Part shown: one piece after another, positions 1-8,312 of the stretch
Layout: every line of letters starts with the position of its first letter
Numbering within the stretch: the first letter of the stretch is position 1
NCBI RefSeq assembly: GCF_011170085.1
Contig: NZ_BLLI01000011.1
Span: 1-41,988, forward strand
Length of the DNA: 41,988 bases
Source of the DNA: Pseudolactococcus hodotermopsidis
GTDB lineage: Bacteria; Bacillota; Bacilli; Lactobacillales; Streptococcaceae
Reading direction: 5' to 3'
The notes under the pieces: generated by a model
The model's input: the letters and a program-made list of their open reading frames with translations, nothing else
Databases searched by the model: none
What the model was told of the DNA's origin: nothing
Translations under genes and position numbers: made by a program

Positions 1-134
1 CTTGTGCACTTAGTCGCTGGTTGAGTTAGCTTAACGTTAAGTTCAAAGTGACGATCAACTTGAATAGGGGAAGTATCTGAATATAACCAGTCTTTTTCTT
101 GTAAATGATACTTACTTAGGATATAATCAAACAT
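1..134 (-). CDS. 5' end of an unrecognised gene, cut by the window edge
   Basis: An open frame starts at an ATG (complement of 132-134) and runs leftward off the window, giving 44 codons that begin MFDYILSKYHLQ. A Shine-Dalgarno sequence AAAGGAAAG lies 5-8 bases before the ATG, which supports a real start. I do not recognise the family from this N-terminus: it has no signal peptide or membrane segment. It lies downstream of the uxuA terminator in the same orientation, so it is probably a separate transcription unit. Function unknown. Confidence 0.5.
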   Translation of the reverse strand, partial: MFDYILSKYHLQEKDWLYSDTSPIQVDRHFELNVKLTQPATKCT

Positions 135-201
135 GTCTTTCCTTTCTTTTGTGTTGCTTAATAACTCACATTATAGAAGGAAGGATTTTTTTTTGCAAAA
201 A

Positions 202-232
202 AAATCGTCTGGGAATTTTTCCCACACGATTT
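202..232 (-). terminator. Intrinsic terminator of the glucuronate operon
   Basis: Arms 202-208 (AAATCGT) and 226-232 (ACGATTT) pair, with an inner GGGAA/TTCCC stem at 211-215 and 219-223. Read on the minus strand the hairpin is followed by a run of eight T. It lies about 80 bases after the uxuA stop. Confidence 0.85.
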
Positions 233-309
233 ATTATAGAACCCAAAAAATGCCTTACCCGTCGATAAAACATTTCTCATGATAAAAAATTGAATTTTTT
301 TAAACTAAT

Positions 310-1386
310 CTAGTTCACTTGCCGTTTCTCTAAGGCTTCCCAAAGACCAGTCAAATACATCGCACCAAGCGCACGATCATACAAGCCATAGCCTGGACGA
401 CCAACTTCGCCCCAAATCATCCGCCCATGGTCAGGACGAATATAGCCGTCAAAGCCATTGTCATATAAGGCTTCCATGATTTTAAACATATCATGCGAGC
501 CATATGGCGAATAATGCGCTGATTCATAACAATCTTTACCCTCGCCAATAAATTTGACGTTGCGAACATGGGCAAAAGGAATGCGGTCACGTTTAGCAAA
601 CTCAGCAACAATCGCCACCAAATCATTGTCAGGATCTTCGCCGATTGAACCTGTACAAAAAGTGATACCATTATACGGCGAATCTACCGCATTGCAGATA
701 AAATCCAAGTCCTCACGATTTTTGACAATGCGTGGCAAACCGAAAATCGAATACGGCGGATCATCTGGATGAATCCCCATTTTGATGTCAACCTCTTCAC
801 AAACAGGAATGATTTGTTCCAAGAAATACTTGAGATTGGCACGCAAATCATCCTCTGTCACCTCTTGATAAAGGTCAATGAGCTTGGTAACATCAGCTAA
901 ACGTTCAGGTTCCCAACCTGGTAAAATAGTTCCTTCATTTTTAGACAGCACATCTTGTGCGACCTCAGCAGCCGATTTTTGCACACCTTCAAGAAAGAAA
1001 GCCATGGTATTTGAACCATCTTCAAGTTGGTAAGCCATTTCTGTTTTCATCCAATCAAAAACAGGCATGAAATTATAACAAATGACTTTAATACCGATTT
1101 TGGCAAGTCTGCGAATCGTTTCCTTATAATTTTCAATATATTTATCACGTGACGGTAAACCAAGTTTGATGTCCTCGTGAATATTGACCGACTCGATTAC
1201 TTCGAGTTCTAGCCCTGCCGCAACAACATCAGCTTTGAGCGCTTGAATCTTGTCCTCAGGCCAAACTTCGCCAACTGGCACATCAAATAATGCACCAACA
1301 ACACCTGTCATACCAGGAACTTGGCGGATATTTTCAATTTTAATCGGGTCATCATTTTTGCCGTACCAACGCATAGTCATTTTCAT
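310..1386 (-). CDS. uxuA: Mannonate dehydratase
   Basis: Cytoplasmic enzyme that dehydrates D-mannonate to 2-keto-3-deoxy-D-gluconate (EC 4.2.1.8), the third step of hexuronate catabolism. The 358-residue product has the UxuA N-terminus (MRWYGKNDDP), the typical segment with VICYNFMPVFDW, the metal-site region with MGIHPDDPP and FCTGS, and the late HVRN and RPDHGR motifs of this TIM-barrel family. Length is normal. An AGGAA ribosome site lies about 9 bases before the ATG at 1386; a second ATG four codons in is possible but less well placed. It is the last gene of the uxu operon, 18 bases after uxuB. The 2-keto-3-deoxygluconate kinase and aldolase are not in the window. Confidence 0.95.
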   Translation of the reverse strand: MKMTMRWYGKNDDPIKIENIRQVPGMTGVVGALFDVPVGEVWPEDKIQALKADVVAAGLELEVIESVNIHEDIKLGLPSRDKYIENYKETIRRLAKIGIKVICYNFMPVFDWMKTEMAYQLEDGSNTMAFFLEGVQKSAAEVAQDVLSKNEGTILPGWEPERLADVTKLIDLYQEVTEDDLRANLKYFLEQIIPVCEEVDIKMGIHPDDPPYSIFGLPRIVKNREDLDFICNAVDSPYNGITFCTGSIGEDPDNDLVAIVAEFAKRDRIPFAHVRNVKFIGEGKDCYESAHYSPYGSHDMFKIMEALYDNGFDGYIRPDHGRMIWGEVGRPGYGLYDRALGAMYLTGLWEALEKRQVN

Positions 1387-1404
1387 TTTATCATTTCCTA
1401 CTTT

Positions 1405-3057
1405 CTATTTTTGAATATCTTTGGCGTGTGTAGCTAAGGTCGCTTGCAAAACTTTCCTCACGCTACCTGTTTCTTTGATAAGTTGCGCAAAGAAGTTTTC
1501 AATCTTGTCAGCCAGACCAATGTCAACTAAATCGAGTCCAAATATCAAGTCGTTTCGCAAAATAGGTTGCAAAATTTGGTGCAAGTCAACATTTTCCGAA
1601 CCCAACTTAACCGTTGACAACTGCGCTTGTAACTCAGGTAAGAGCGGGTCAGGACTGACTTCAAAGGTAACGCCATTATCATCAAGCGCAAGCAGATACC
1701 GACACCAAGCCGCAATCGTAAGCGGTATAAATGTCAAGTCACGAACATCCTTATCAGGTGCAGCAACATAAGCTTTCAAGGTCTCACCAAAACGAATACC
1801 GATTTTTTGTGAGGTATCCGTTGCGATCCGCTCTGGCATATCTGGAATATTTGGATTGGCAAAACGTTTATAAATAACTTCGTTGATAAATTGCTCAGGT
1901 TGGATAATCTCAGGATTTTCAACGACTGGCAAGCCCTCAATAAACCCAACTTGCTCAATAAGTTTCAGTAAATCTTCGTCTTCGACTTCCTTGTAAATGC
2001 GATCAAAACCAAGCAGACAGCCAAAAATCGCAAGCGTTGTATGAAGCGGATTGAGACAAGTACATACTTTCATCAGGTCAGCTTTGTTAATCGTCTCACG
2101 ATTGCCAAGTAAAACACCACTTGCTTTTTCAAGCGCAGGACGACCATTTGGAAACTTATCCTCAATCGCTAGATAATGTACTTCTTCTGTATTGACAAAC
2201 GCCGACAACACCATTTTTTGCTTGTCCGTTACAAACGGTTTCATCTTTTCAATGCCTGAATTTTCAAGCTGTTCAGCGATTTCTCCATTTGGCAATGGTG
2301 TAATGCGGTCAATCATTGAAAATGGGAAAGAGATTTTTGTGTCATCCGACAAATAAGCAACAAAATCGGCTGACACATGCCCTGCTTTATACCAGCCTTG
2401 GGCAATTTCCAAAATGGCTGCTTTCAAACGATCACCATTGTGCGAAAAATTATCAGTTGAGACCATGGCAAGCGGTGTTTGATTGGCATTAAAACGCTCT
2501 AAAAGCAAATAAGTCAGTTTAGACATGGTATTAGCCAATTGGTCAAACTCTGGTCCGACTTTGAGGTCTGAGACGACTTGCGCTAGCAATTCTCCCGCCG
2601 AATCTTTGACCGCATACCCTTTTTCAGTAATCGTCAAGGTCACAAGTTGCAAACTCTCCGCCTTAAAAATAGTCACCAAACTTGCCACGTCTGTAACATT
2701 ATTTTTATGAAAATAAAGTGCCTCAGCTGTTGCTGCAACGAGTGTTTTTTCAAAACTGCCGTCCGTTTTCATCTCAACAGTCAACGAACGATTGTCAAAA
2801 TCATGATAAACACTATCAATCAAGTCCTCGCCAAATGTTTCAACAACAACAATGCCTGTCTTTAAATCGCCAGAATTTAGCAAATCTTGCGCAACCTGAG
2901 CATGAAAACAACGGTAGAGATTCCCACCACCAAAATGCACCCACTCTGGATTTTTCAGCGTTTCTGCCCGCATTTCCGCCACATCATATGTTGGCACGAC
3001 AATATTTTTGTCTTTGAACACTTCTGGCTTATTCAAATAATCATCTGTAATCTTCAC
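1405..3057 (-). CDS. uxuB: Fructuronate reductase (mannitol dehydrogenase family)
   Basis: NAD-dependent reduction of D-fructuronate to D-mannonate, the step between UxaC and UxuA. The 550-residue protein has the polyol-specific long-chain dehydrogenase layout: an N-terminal nucleotide-binding half with VHFGGGNLYRCF, then the mannitol dehydrogenase C-terminal domain with CLNPLHTTLAIFG. Length fits UxuB. The start is a GTG at 3057 preceded by GAGGAG. The 5' leader carries a 35-base repeat (3073-3107) also found before two unrelated genes. Neighbours uxaC and uxuA support fructuronate rather than tagaturonate or mannitol as substrate. Confidence 0.9.
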   Translation of the reverse strand: MKITDDYLNKPEVFKDKNIVVPTYDVAEMRAETLKNPEWVHFGGGNLYRCFHAQVAQDLLNSGDLKTGIVVVETFGEDLIDSVYHDFDNRSLTVEMKTDGSFEKTLVAATAEALYFHKNNVTDVASLVTIFKAESLQLVTLTITEKGYAVKDSAGELLAQVVSDLKVGPEFDQLANTMSKLTYLLLERFNANQTPLAMVSTDNFSHNGDRLKAAILEIAQGWYKAGHVSADFVAYLSDDTKISFPFSMIDRITPLPNGEIAEQLENSGIEKMKPFVTDKQKMVLSAFVNTEEVHYLAIEDKFPNGRPALEKASGVLLGNRETINKADLMKVCTCLNPLHTTLAIFGCLLGFDRIYKEVEDEDLLKLIEQVGFIEGLPVVENPEIIQPEQFINEVIYKRFANPNIPDMPERIATDTSQKIGIRFGETLKAYVAAPDKDVRDLTFIPLTIAAWCRYLLALDDNGVTFEVSPDPLLPELQAQLSTVKLGSENVDLHQILQPILRNDLIFGLDLVDIGLADKIENFFAQLIKETGSVRKVLQATLATHAKDIQK

Positions 3058-3072
3058 TTTTTTCTCCTCGTA

Positions 3073-3107
3073 TTGAACTTCAAGCTAACTTTCTAGGAAA
3101 GTTTGCG
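3073..3107 (-). repeat. 35-base leader repeat, copy 1 (uxuB leader)
   Basis: A 35-base sequence directly before the uxuB ribosome site. It is exactly repeated (35/35, opposite strand) at 10150-10184 before thiT, and with four mismatches at 9524-9558 before the alcohol dehydrogenase. In every copy it is in the sense orientation of the gene that follows. It contains the hairpin AACTTTC-CTA-GAAAGTT. Weaker similarity to the 9.5-kb copy continues outward to about 3145, into the end of the upstream gene. Confidence 0.85.
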
Positions 3108-3124
3108 CCTAGGGCGTATCGCTT

Positions 3125-4189
3125 TTAAGCATCGTGGTTTATTTGATAATATTTATTAAATGTTGCCATATCTAACGGCAAGTCAACCCAAGACTTCTGC
3201 CAAGTTGACAGCCACATCCCATTGACTAATTCGACACTTTTGGTTGCACCAAAAACATCTGAAATCAATGGTTCTTGACTTTTTCCTGTAATATGTGCAA
3301 CAAAATCAGCTAGCAACAAATCGCGGTCAATTGACCATTGGTTCTCTTCTAATACAATAGGTATTTCCCGACATCCTAGCGCCGTTGTCAGCCAAATTTT
3401 CCCCAAACCATCAAGCACAATCGTGCCCTTTTCACCAATAATTTCCAAACGATCTTGCGAAAACGGTTCATTGACACTCGCAATAAATGTGCCTTGGCTA
3501 CCATTTGGATAGACAAAAGTCGCTGTCACTTCGTCCTCAACTTCAATCTGACGATAAGCGCCAAAGCGACAATTTGCGAAAATACGACTCGGCATGCCAA
3601 ACAGATATTGCCATAAATCAAGCTGATGAATCGTCTGATTGAGCAGAACACCGCCGCCGTCAAGCGCCCAAGTCCCCCGCCAAGCTGTATCATTATAGTA
3701 AGCAGCATCACGATAATACTGTAAAATTTGCCAATGAATCCGCTGAATTTCGCCAATTTCCTGATATGCAAGTAACTTTTTGATTGCCTGAAACGTCGGG
3801 TGTACACGCTCTTGATATTGCACGCTGAAAATCAAATCGCTCTGTGTCACCTCAGAAACAAGTGGCAACAAGTCGGCAAGTTTAACACCTAAAGGTTTCT
3901 CAACAAAAACATGCTTACCTTGTCGTAAAGCTAATTTTGCAAGCGCAACGTGAGTCATATGTGGTGTCGCAATTAAAACGGCATCAACCTCAGAACTAGC
4001 GCATAATGCTTCAGCTGTCAAATAAATTTTCAAGTCAGGAAAGACGGCTTGTTGCGCTTTCACTACCGTTTCGTCTCTGATTGTAACAGCCGTTACAATT
4101 GCATCTTCAACCAATCCCGCCTGAATTTCTTCAAAATATTGCCGACCAATTGTCCCAAGACCGATAATACCAATACGAACAGTTGTCAT
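3125..4189 (-). CDS. Gfo/Idh/MocA-family NAD(P) oxidoreductase
   Basis: Predicted cytoplasmic sugar or inositol-type dehydrogenase. It has an N-terminal Rossmann fold (IGIIGLGTIGRQ), the family signature FVEKPLG with the catalytic lysine, and the C-terminal alpha/beta domain with WALDGGGVLLNQTIHQLD, which holds the usual catalytic histidine. Substrate cannot be read from sequence. The position between uxaC and uxuB suggests a uronate-derived compound, for example a glucuronate conjugate, but this is inference. I place the start at the ATG at 4189, with AGGGG just upstream, rather than the GTG at 4204. It follows uxaC closely in the uxu operon. Confidence 0.85.
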   Translation of the reverse strand: MTTVRIGIIGLGTIGRQYFEEIQAGLVEDAIVTAVTIRDETVVKAQQAVFPDLKIYLTAEALCASSEVDAVLIATPHMTHVALAKLALRQGKHVFVEKPLGVKLADLLPLVSEVTQSDLIFSVQYQERVHPTFQAIKKLLAYQEIGEIQRIHWQILQYYRDAAYYNDTAWRGTWALDGGGVLLNQTIHQLDLWQYLFGMPSRIFANCRFGAYRQIEVEDEVTATFVYPNGSQGTFIASVNEPFSQDRLEIIGEKGTIVLDGLGKIWLTTALGCREIPIVLEENQWSIDRDLLLADFVAHITGKSQEPLISDVFGATKSVELVNGMWLSTWQKSWVDLPLDMATFNKYYQINHDA

Positions 4190-4206
4190 ATTACCCCTAG
4201 CCACTC

Positions 4207-5619
4207 TCAGTCAAGCTGATCAAGTTTAAAATAAGCCTTAGCATTATAAAAACTAATGTCTTGAATCATCTGTTTCAACAATGCCTCATCATCTGGATAA
4301 AAACCTTTTTCCGTCTTTTCAGCCATATAATTAGCCAAAATTCGACGGAAATAATCATGCCGTGAATAGCTCAAAAAGCTCCGAGAATCTGTTAGCATAC
4401 CAACAAAATTCATGAGTAACCCATTGTCAGCCAAACTCTCCATTTGACGCGTCATGCCACGATACGTATCATTGAACCACCACCCTGCCCCAAACTGCAC
4501 ACGGCTCTTGATACCGTCGTCATTCATCTGGAAATTAGCACAAGTCGTGACTAGCATATCATTCTGCGCAGGATTCGTGTTATAAATAATCGTTCTCGGC
4601 AGTTCATTAGTCTTATCAAGCGCATCCAGTAAGCGATTCAGCTGAATCGCCAAATCAGCTTGATCATAAATTGAGTCGCCACCTGTATCAGCTCCCGTCA
4701 ACTCAAACAAACGCGTATTGGCAATACGAACCGCACCAAAATGTAGCTGCATTACCCAATCATAACGTTTATAAAGTTTGCCAAGCGCAACCATTATCTG
4801 ACCTTGCCATTGCGCGATTTCATGATTGGTCAATGTTTGATTCGCCATCGCCTTTTGGAAAATGTTGTCTAGTTCATCAGGTGTCGCTTCTGCATAAACC
4901 AAAGCTGTAAAACCATGGTCACTCACACGTCCCCCAACCGCCGTAAAATATGCCAAACGACCATCTAAAAAGTTTACCAAATCAGCAAAACCTGAGATAA
5001 TATCTCCTGAAAATTCTGAAATTTTTTCAATATAAGGTACAAAGCCAACCTTTTCAATCGCAATAACGGGGTCAGGACGGAAACTCGGCGCAACTGTGCA
5101 AGGAAAACCTGCTGCTGCAATCTGTTTATGATAACGCAAATCACTCAAAATATCGTCAGTCGTCCCGATATACTTGACATTTGAGTCAAGAATCAGAGAC
5201 TGCGCCGTTACCTCATGCACCGCCAAATAATGATTACATGCGTCATAAATTTGCTTAGCACTTTCAGCATTGAGCAAATCAGTCACACCAAAATAGCGTT
5301 TCAGCTCCAAATGTGTCCAATGATACAAGGGATTACCGAGCGAACGCTCAACCGTCTGCGCCCAAGCATAGAACTTTTCCCAATCACTACCAGAATCCGT
5401 GATATTTTTTTCAGGAATACCACACGCCCGCATGGCACGCCATTTGTAATGGTCACCACTCAACCAAAGCGCTGTAATTGACGTAAAACGAACATTTTCA
5501 GCGATTTCTTGCGGTTCTAAATGACAATGATAATCAATAATCGGCAATTTTTCAGCATAATTATGGAATAAGTTTTTTGCCAAATCATTTGCTAACAAAA
5601 AATTTTCATGAATAAACAT
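4207..5619 (-). CDS. uxaC: Glucuronate isomerase
   Basis: Cytoplasmic enzyme converting D-glucuronate to D-fructuronate (also D-galacturonate to D-tagaturonate; EC 5.3.1.12). The 470-residue length and the N-terminal metal-site motif PIIDYHCHLEP of the amidohydrolase fold are typical of UxaC, as are RACGIP, MQLHFGA, FGAGWWFND and FVGMLTDSRSFLSYSRHDYFRRI near the C-terminus (broken here: GMLTDSR then SRHDYFRR). A strong AAAGGAGG precedes the ATG at 5619. Second gene of the uxu operon. It would receive glucuronate freed by the GH67 enzyme at 21-23 kb. Confidence 0.96.
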   Translation of the reverse strand: MFIHENFLLANDLAKNLFHNYAEKLPIIDYHCHLEPQEIAENVRFTSITALWLSGDHYKWRAMRACGIPEKNITDSGSDWEKFYAWAQTVERSLGNPLYHWTHLELKRYFGVTDLLNAESAKQIYDACNHYLAVHEVTAQSLILDSNVKYIGTTDDILSDLRYHKQIAAAGFPCTVAPSFRPDPVIAIEKVGFVPYIEKISEFSGDIISGFADLVNFLDGRLAYFTAVGGRVSDHGFTALVYAEATPDELDNIFQKAMANQTLTNHEIAQWQGQIMVALGKLYKRYDWVMQLHFGAVRIANTRLFELTGADTGGDSIYDQADLAIQLNRLLDALDKTNELPRTIIYNTNPAQNDMLVTTCANFQMNDDGIKSRVQFGAGWWFNDTYRGMTRQMESLADNGLLMNFVGMLTDSRSFLSYSRHDYFRRILANYMAEKTEKGFYPDDEALLKQMIQDISFYNAKAYFKLDQLD

Positions 5620-5670
5620 TCTGCCTCCTTTATAATATGTACGAAAATTTAGTGATTTATCACAAACAAA

Positions 5671-6765
5671 TCATTCGTAATCTTTTAACAATTCACTTGT
5701 CCAAGGCTGCGGTTGCGTATGAACTGCTTGTTGCGTCTCAATCGACTCTTCAATCAACAGTGTTAAATAAAAATCTTGCGCTGCTTGAGCAAAAGAATAG
5801 AACGCTTTACCACCACGACAATAATCAGCCATTTGCCTTAGACAAGTCGCAAGCGCAATCTCATCATCTGATAACACGGTCTCTTGATAAGGATTTTGGT
5901 AGAGCCAATCGCCCGCCAAAATAAGCCCCTTGAAACCAACACCCTCCATATTCTCATATTCGCCTTTGTTAATACGCTGAACATGTGAAATAATCGGTGT
6001 TTTAAAATCTTTCAGATAACGCAAGTCCTTATCATTTAACTCACCACGATCGCCCTTAACTTGAATATGTTGGGATCGGATAAAACTACGATGTTGATCG
6101 TCTTCAAAGTTGTAAATTCCTGTTTTGCCTTGCCCAAAATTAAAGGTCGCAAGTGTCTGATTATAAACTTGAAAACGCTCTAACAAAGCTAGCCCACTAC
6201 GCTCAAAACCTGGCTGACCCGTGACTTGAAAACGCTGTGCCAAAATCGTCGTCTCATGTCCTGAAACATTGAGAAATTTACGCATTAGAGCAATCGCATG
6301 GTAATTATTAGTCAATGACACCAAGGCTAGTTGCGGATGACCGATTTTACCTTTGGCAATGACGGACAGACGTGCAGCCATATCAGGTCTAAGATGATAC
6401 TGCTCAGCAACCTGATACTTAGCATTTTGAGGCATATTTGCCGCCAAATAAAGTAAGTCATCCAAACTGCTACCTGCTGGCGTTTCTGATAAAACAGGCA
6501 AACCCGTTTTCAATACCTCAACTGCGACCTTTGCTGCCACCGTATGTGGCACACAAATCACAACAAAATCAGGCTGCCCAGCTAACAAAGCCCTATCCAG
6601 ACTTTCGACACAATTAAACCCCCAACTCGCATAGTAAGTTTGTTGCTTAGGGTCAACTGTGACAATCGCCGTAATTTCAAAGCGATTGGGCATTTTTTGC
6701 GCCAATCTCATATAAAACTCGCCTCGCCAACCGCCACCAATTAAGATAAATTGCGCTTTCTTCAT
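5671..6765 (-). CDS. Atypical Gfo/Idh/MocA-like oxidoreductase
   Basis: First gene of the glucuronate operon, 364 residues. The N-terminus is a Rossmann fold with FILIGGGWRGEFY, and the overall layout is that of the Gfo/Idh/MocA family. The site that normally reads EKP, whose lysine is catalytic, reads SETPAG here, so the lysine is missing. The C-terminal half has conserved-looking motifs (GHETTI, YNFEDDQHRSFIRS). It may bind a nucleotide without standard dehydrogenase chemistry, or act on a different substrate. The ribosome site is weak (TAGG before the ATG at 6765). The operon promoter lies about 85 bases upstream. Function unknown beyond the family. Confidence 0.8.
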   Translation of the reverse strand: MKKAQFILIGGGWRGEFYMRLAQKMPNRFEITAIVTVDPKQQTYYASWGFNCVESLDRALLAGQPDFVVICVPHTVAAKVAVEVLKTGLPVLSETPAGSSLDDLLYLAANMPQNAKYQVAEQYHLRPDMAARLSVIAKGKIGHPQLALVSLTNNYHAIALMRKFLNVSGHETTILAQRFQVTGQPGFERSGLALLERFQVYNQTLATFNFGQGKTGIYNFEDDQHRSFIRSQHIQVKGDRGELNDKDLRYLKDFKTPIISHVQRINKGEYENMEGVGFKGLILAGDWLYQNPYQETVLSDDEIALATCLRQMADYCRGGKAFYSFAQAAQDFYLTLLIEESIETQQAVHTQPQPWTSELLKDYE

Positions 6766-6803
6766 GTCTAATACCTATATTCCCACTTCTTTTCTCATCT
6801 CCA

Positions 6804-6828
6804 AGTAAGTTGGTACTCCAAACTTACT
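6804..6828. promoter_or_regulatory. 25-bp dyad operator of the glucuronate operon
   Basis: Dyad with arms AGTAAGTT (from 6804) and AACTTACT (to 6828), inner bases GG/CC. It resembles the XylR-type sites found elsewhere in the window, but sits 5-6 bp farther from its -10 box and has A at the variable arm position. It may be bound by the divergent ROK regulator (7095-8270) rather than XylR. Confidence 0.6.
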
Positions 6829-6843
6829 AACCTTTATAGTTAT

Positions 6844-6872
6844 ATTGTAACCGTTTTCCAGTGATTTTGCAA
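6844..6872 (-). promoter_or_regulatory. Promoter of the glucuronate operon with a cre-like box
   Basis: Minus-strand -35 TTGCAA (6867-6872), 17-bp spacer, -10 TACAAT (6844-6849). A cre-like sequence (6846-6859, one mismatch to the CcpA consensus TGNAANCGNTNNCA) occupies the spacer, so catabolite repression by CcpA is likely. An AAAATAC/GTATTTT dyad (6885-6900) lies just upstream. Confidence 0.8.
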
Positions 6873-7036
6873 GTCATTTTTAAGAAAATACAAGTATTTT
6901 AATATTGAACTGATTTATCTTGAAAATAACAGCTGTTTAAACACCATTTTTAGAAAATAGTTCCGATATTTCAGGTGGATAAATTTTAGTTAATGACAGC
7001 ATACAAACTAATGTTTAAATTTCAACTTTTTTCTGT

Positions 7037-7042
7037 TATAAT
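7037..7042 (+). promoter_or_regulatory. -10 box of the ROK regulator gene
   Basis: TATAAT at 7037-7042, with a weak TTTAAA 17 bp upstream, lies about 50 bases before the GTG start. The stretch 6873-7036 otherwise holds only AT-rich sequence and a loose TTAGTT/AACTAA pair near 6988-7013. Confidence 0.6.
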
Positions 7043-7094
7043 ATAGTCAGCTAACCATAAAAATAGTTCTAAAAACTTAGAATGAGGATATTGT

Positions 7095-8270
7095 GTGAAA
7101 ACTGATAAATTTAAAGTTCGGGAACAGAATGTCTCGCTTGTGTTACAGGAAATTATCAAGTCAAACGGCATTTCTCGCATTCAACTTGCCAAAATTACTG
7201 CCTTGAACAAAACTTCGATTACTTCTATTACCTCCGACTTGCTAGACAGGAAGATTGTCCTTGAAAAAGGGACTGGTGAGGGTGGTATGAGCGGCGGCAG
7301 AAAGCCTATCATGATTCATTTTAATGAAAAAGCGGGAATTTGTCTGCTTTTGAATATTGATGCTGGTTATCTGGCATGCACGGCAAGCTATTTGGATCGG
7401 CAGATTATTTTTCAAAAACAGCAGACCGATGTCAATATTACCAAAGATAACGTACTTGAGATGATTACTGATAAAATTGAGCAAATGATTGCGCATTTAC
7501 CAAGTACTGAGCTTGGTGTGATTGGACTTACGATTGCTATTCATGGCTCGGTCAATCATAATAAAATAACTTTCACACCACGCTCAAACATTGATCAGAT
7601 TGACCTCTATCACATCTTGCAGAAAAAATACGACTTCGCCATTCACATCGAAAATGAGGCCAATCTTTCGGCGATTGGCGAGTATGCTTTTGCCTCGCCA
7701 AGCAACTATCTCATCAACCTCAGCGTGCGCAATGGTGTCCGCGCTGGCATTATCCAAAATGGTAAAATTGAAAAAGGGCGAAATGGTAACGCTGGAGAGG
7801 TCGGTCATACGATTATCAAGGCACAGGGTCTGCGTTGTATTTGTGGCAATTCGGGCTGTTTGGAGCAATATACCAGCTTGAATGCGATTTATCGCCGTTT
7901 TAGCGAGCTGAAAAACATGAATTTTGTCAATATGGTCATCATTCGTGAATATTTCCGCAGTGGCGACCCTGAAACGATTGCTTTCATTGCCGAAACCGTT
8001 GATATGCTCAATAACTGTATCAATACGCTCGTAATGATGTTCGATCCTGAAATTATCACACTCAATGGCGATTTGTTCAAGGAATTGCCTGAAATTAGCG
8101 AGATGATTACGGCGCAAGTTAAGAGTGCTTTCGCTAAAGATATGGTCATCCGCAATTCCTGTTTTCATGAACAAGCAACGATTTTAGGGGCGATTGCTTT
8201 GAATGTGCAACAGTATTTTGATATTCCAAATTTAAAATATAACCGTGATTACGATTCTTGTTTAATCTAA
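7095..8270 (+). CDS. ROK-family transcriptional regulator, divergent from the uxu operon
   Basis: A 391-residue repressor-type ROK protein. Residues about 1-70 form a winged helix-turn-helix (ISRIQLAKITALNKTSITSI), followed by the GGRKP linker typical of XylR/NagC. The sugar-binding ROK domain has the GEVGH motif and an intact zinc motif CICGNSGCLE. The start is a GTG with GAGG upstream. It is transcribed away from the glucuronate operon, whose promoter and dyad lie in the shared 329-bp gap, so it probably controls that operon in response to glucuronate or a derivative. A second ROK protein (32230-33414) is the better XylR candidate. Confidence 0.88.
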   Translation: MKTDKFKVREQNVSLVLQEIIKSNGISRIQLAKITALNKTSITSITSDLLDRKIVLEKGTGEGGMSGGRKPIMIHFNEKAGICLLLNIDAGYLACTASYLDRQIIFQKQQTDVNITKDNVLEMITDKIEQMIAHLPSTELGVIGLTIAIHGSVNHNKITFTPRSNIDQIDLYHILQKKYDFAIHIENEANLSAIGEYAFASPSNYLINLSVRNGVRAGIIQNGKIEKGRNGNAGEVGHTIIKAQGLRCICGNSGCLEQYTSLNAIYRRFSELKNMNFVNMVIIREYFRSGDPETIAFIAETVDMLNNCINTLVMMFDPEIITLNGDLFKELPEISEMITAQVKSAFAKDMVIRNSCFHEQATILGAIALNVQQYFDIPNLKYNRDYDSCLI

Positions 8271-8276
8271 TCCGAC

Positions 8277-8306
8277 AAAAAACACTTGATATTTCAAGTG
8301 TTTTTT
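8277..8306. terminator. Bidirectional terminator between converging genes
   Basis: Arms AAAAAACACTTGA (8277-8289) and TCAAGTGTTTTTT (8294-8306) form a stem flanked by A and T runs, so it can end both the plus-strand ROK gene and the minus-strand alcohol dehydrogenase gene. Confidence 0.9.
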
Positions 8307-8312
8307 ACTTTA

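Noticed and set aside
6988..7013. TTAGTT/AACTAA pair upstream of the ROK gene as an autoregulatory operator
   Set aside because: The arm spacing is about 14 bases instead of about 9 in the other sites, so it does not fit the operator model.
7584..8174. 196-codon minus-strand frame inside the ROK regulator gene
   Set aside because: Antisense shadow of a strong ROK gene; no ribosome site or family features.
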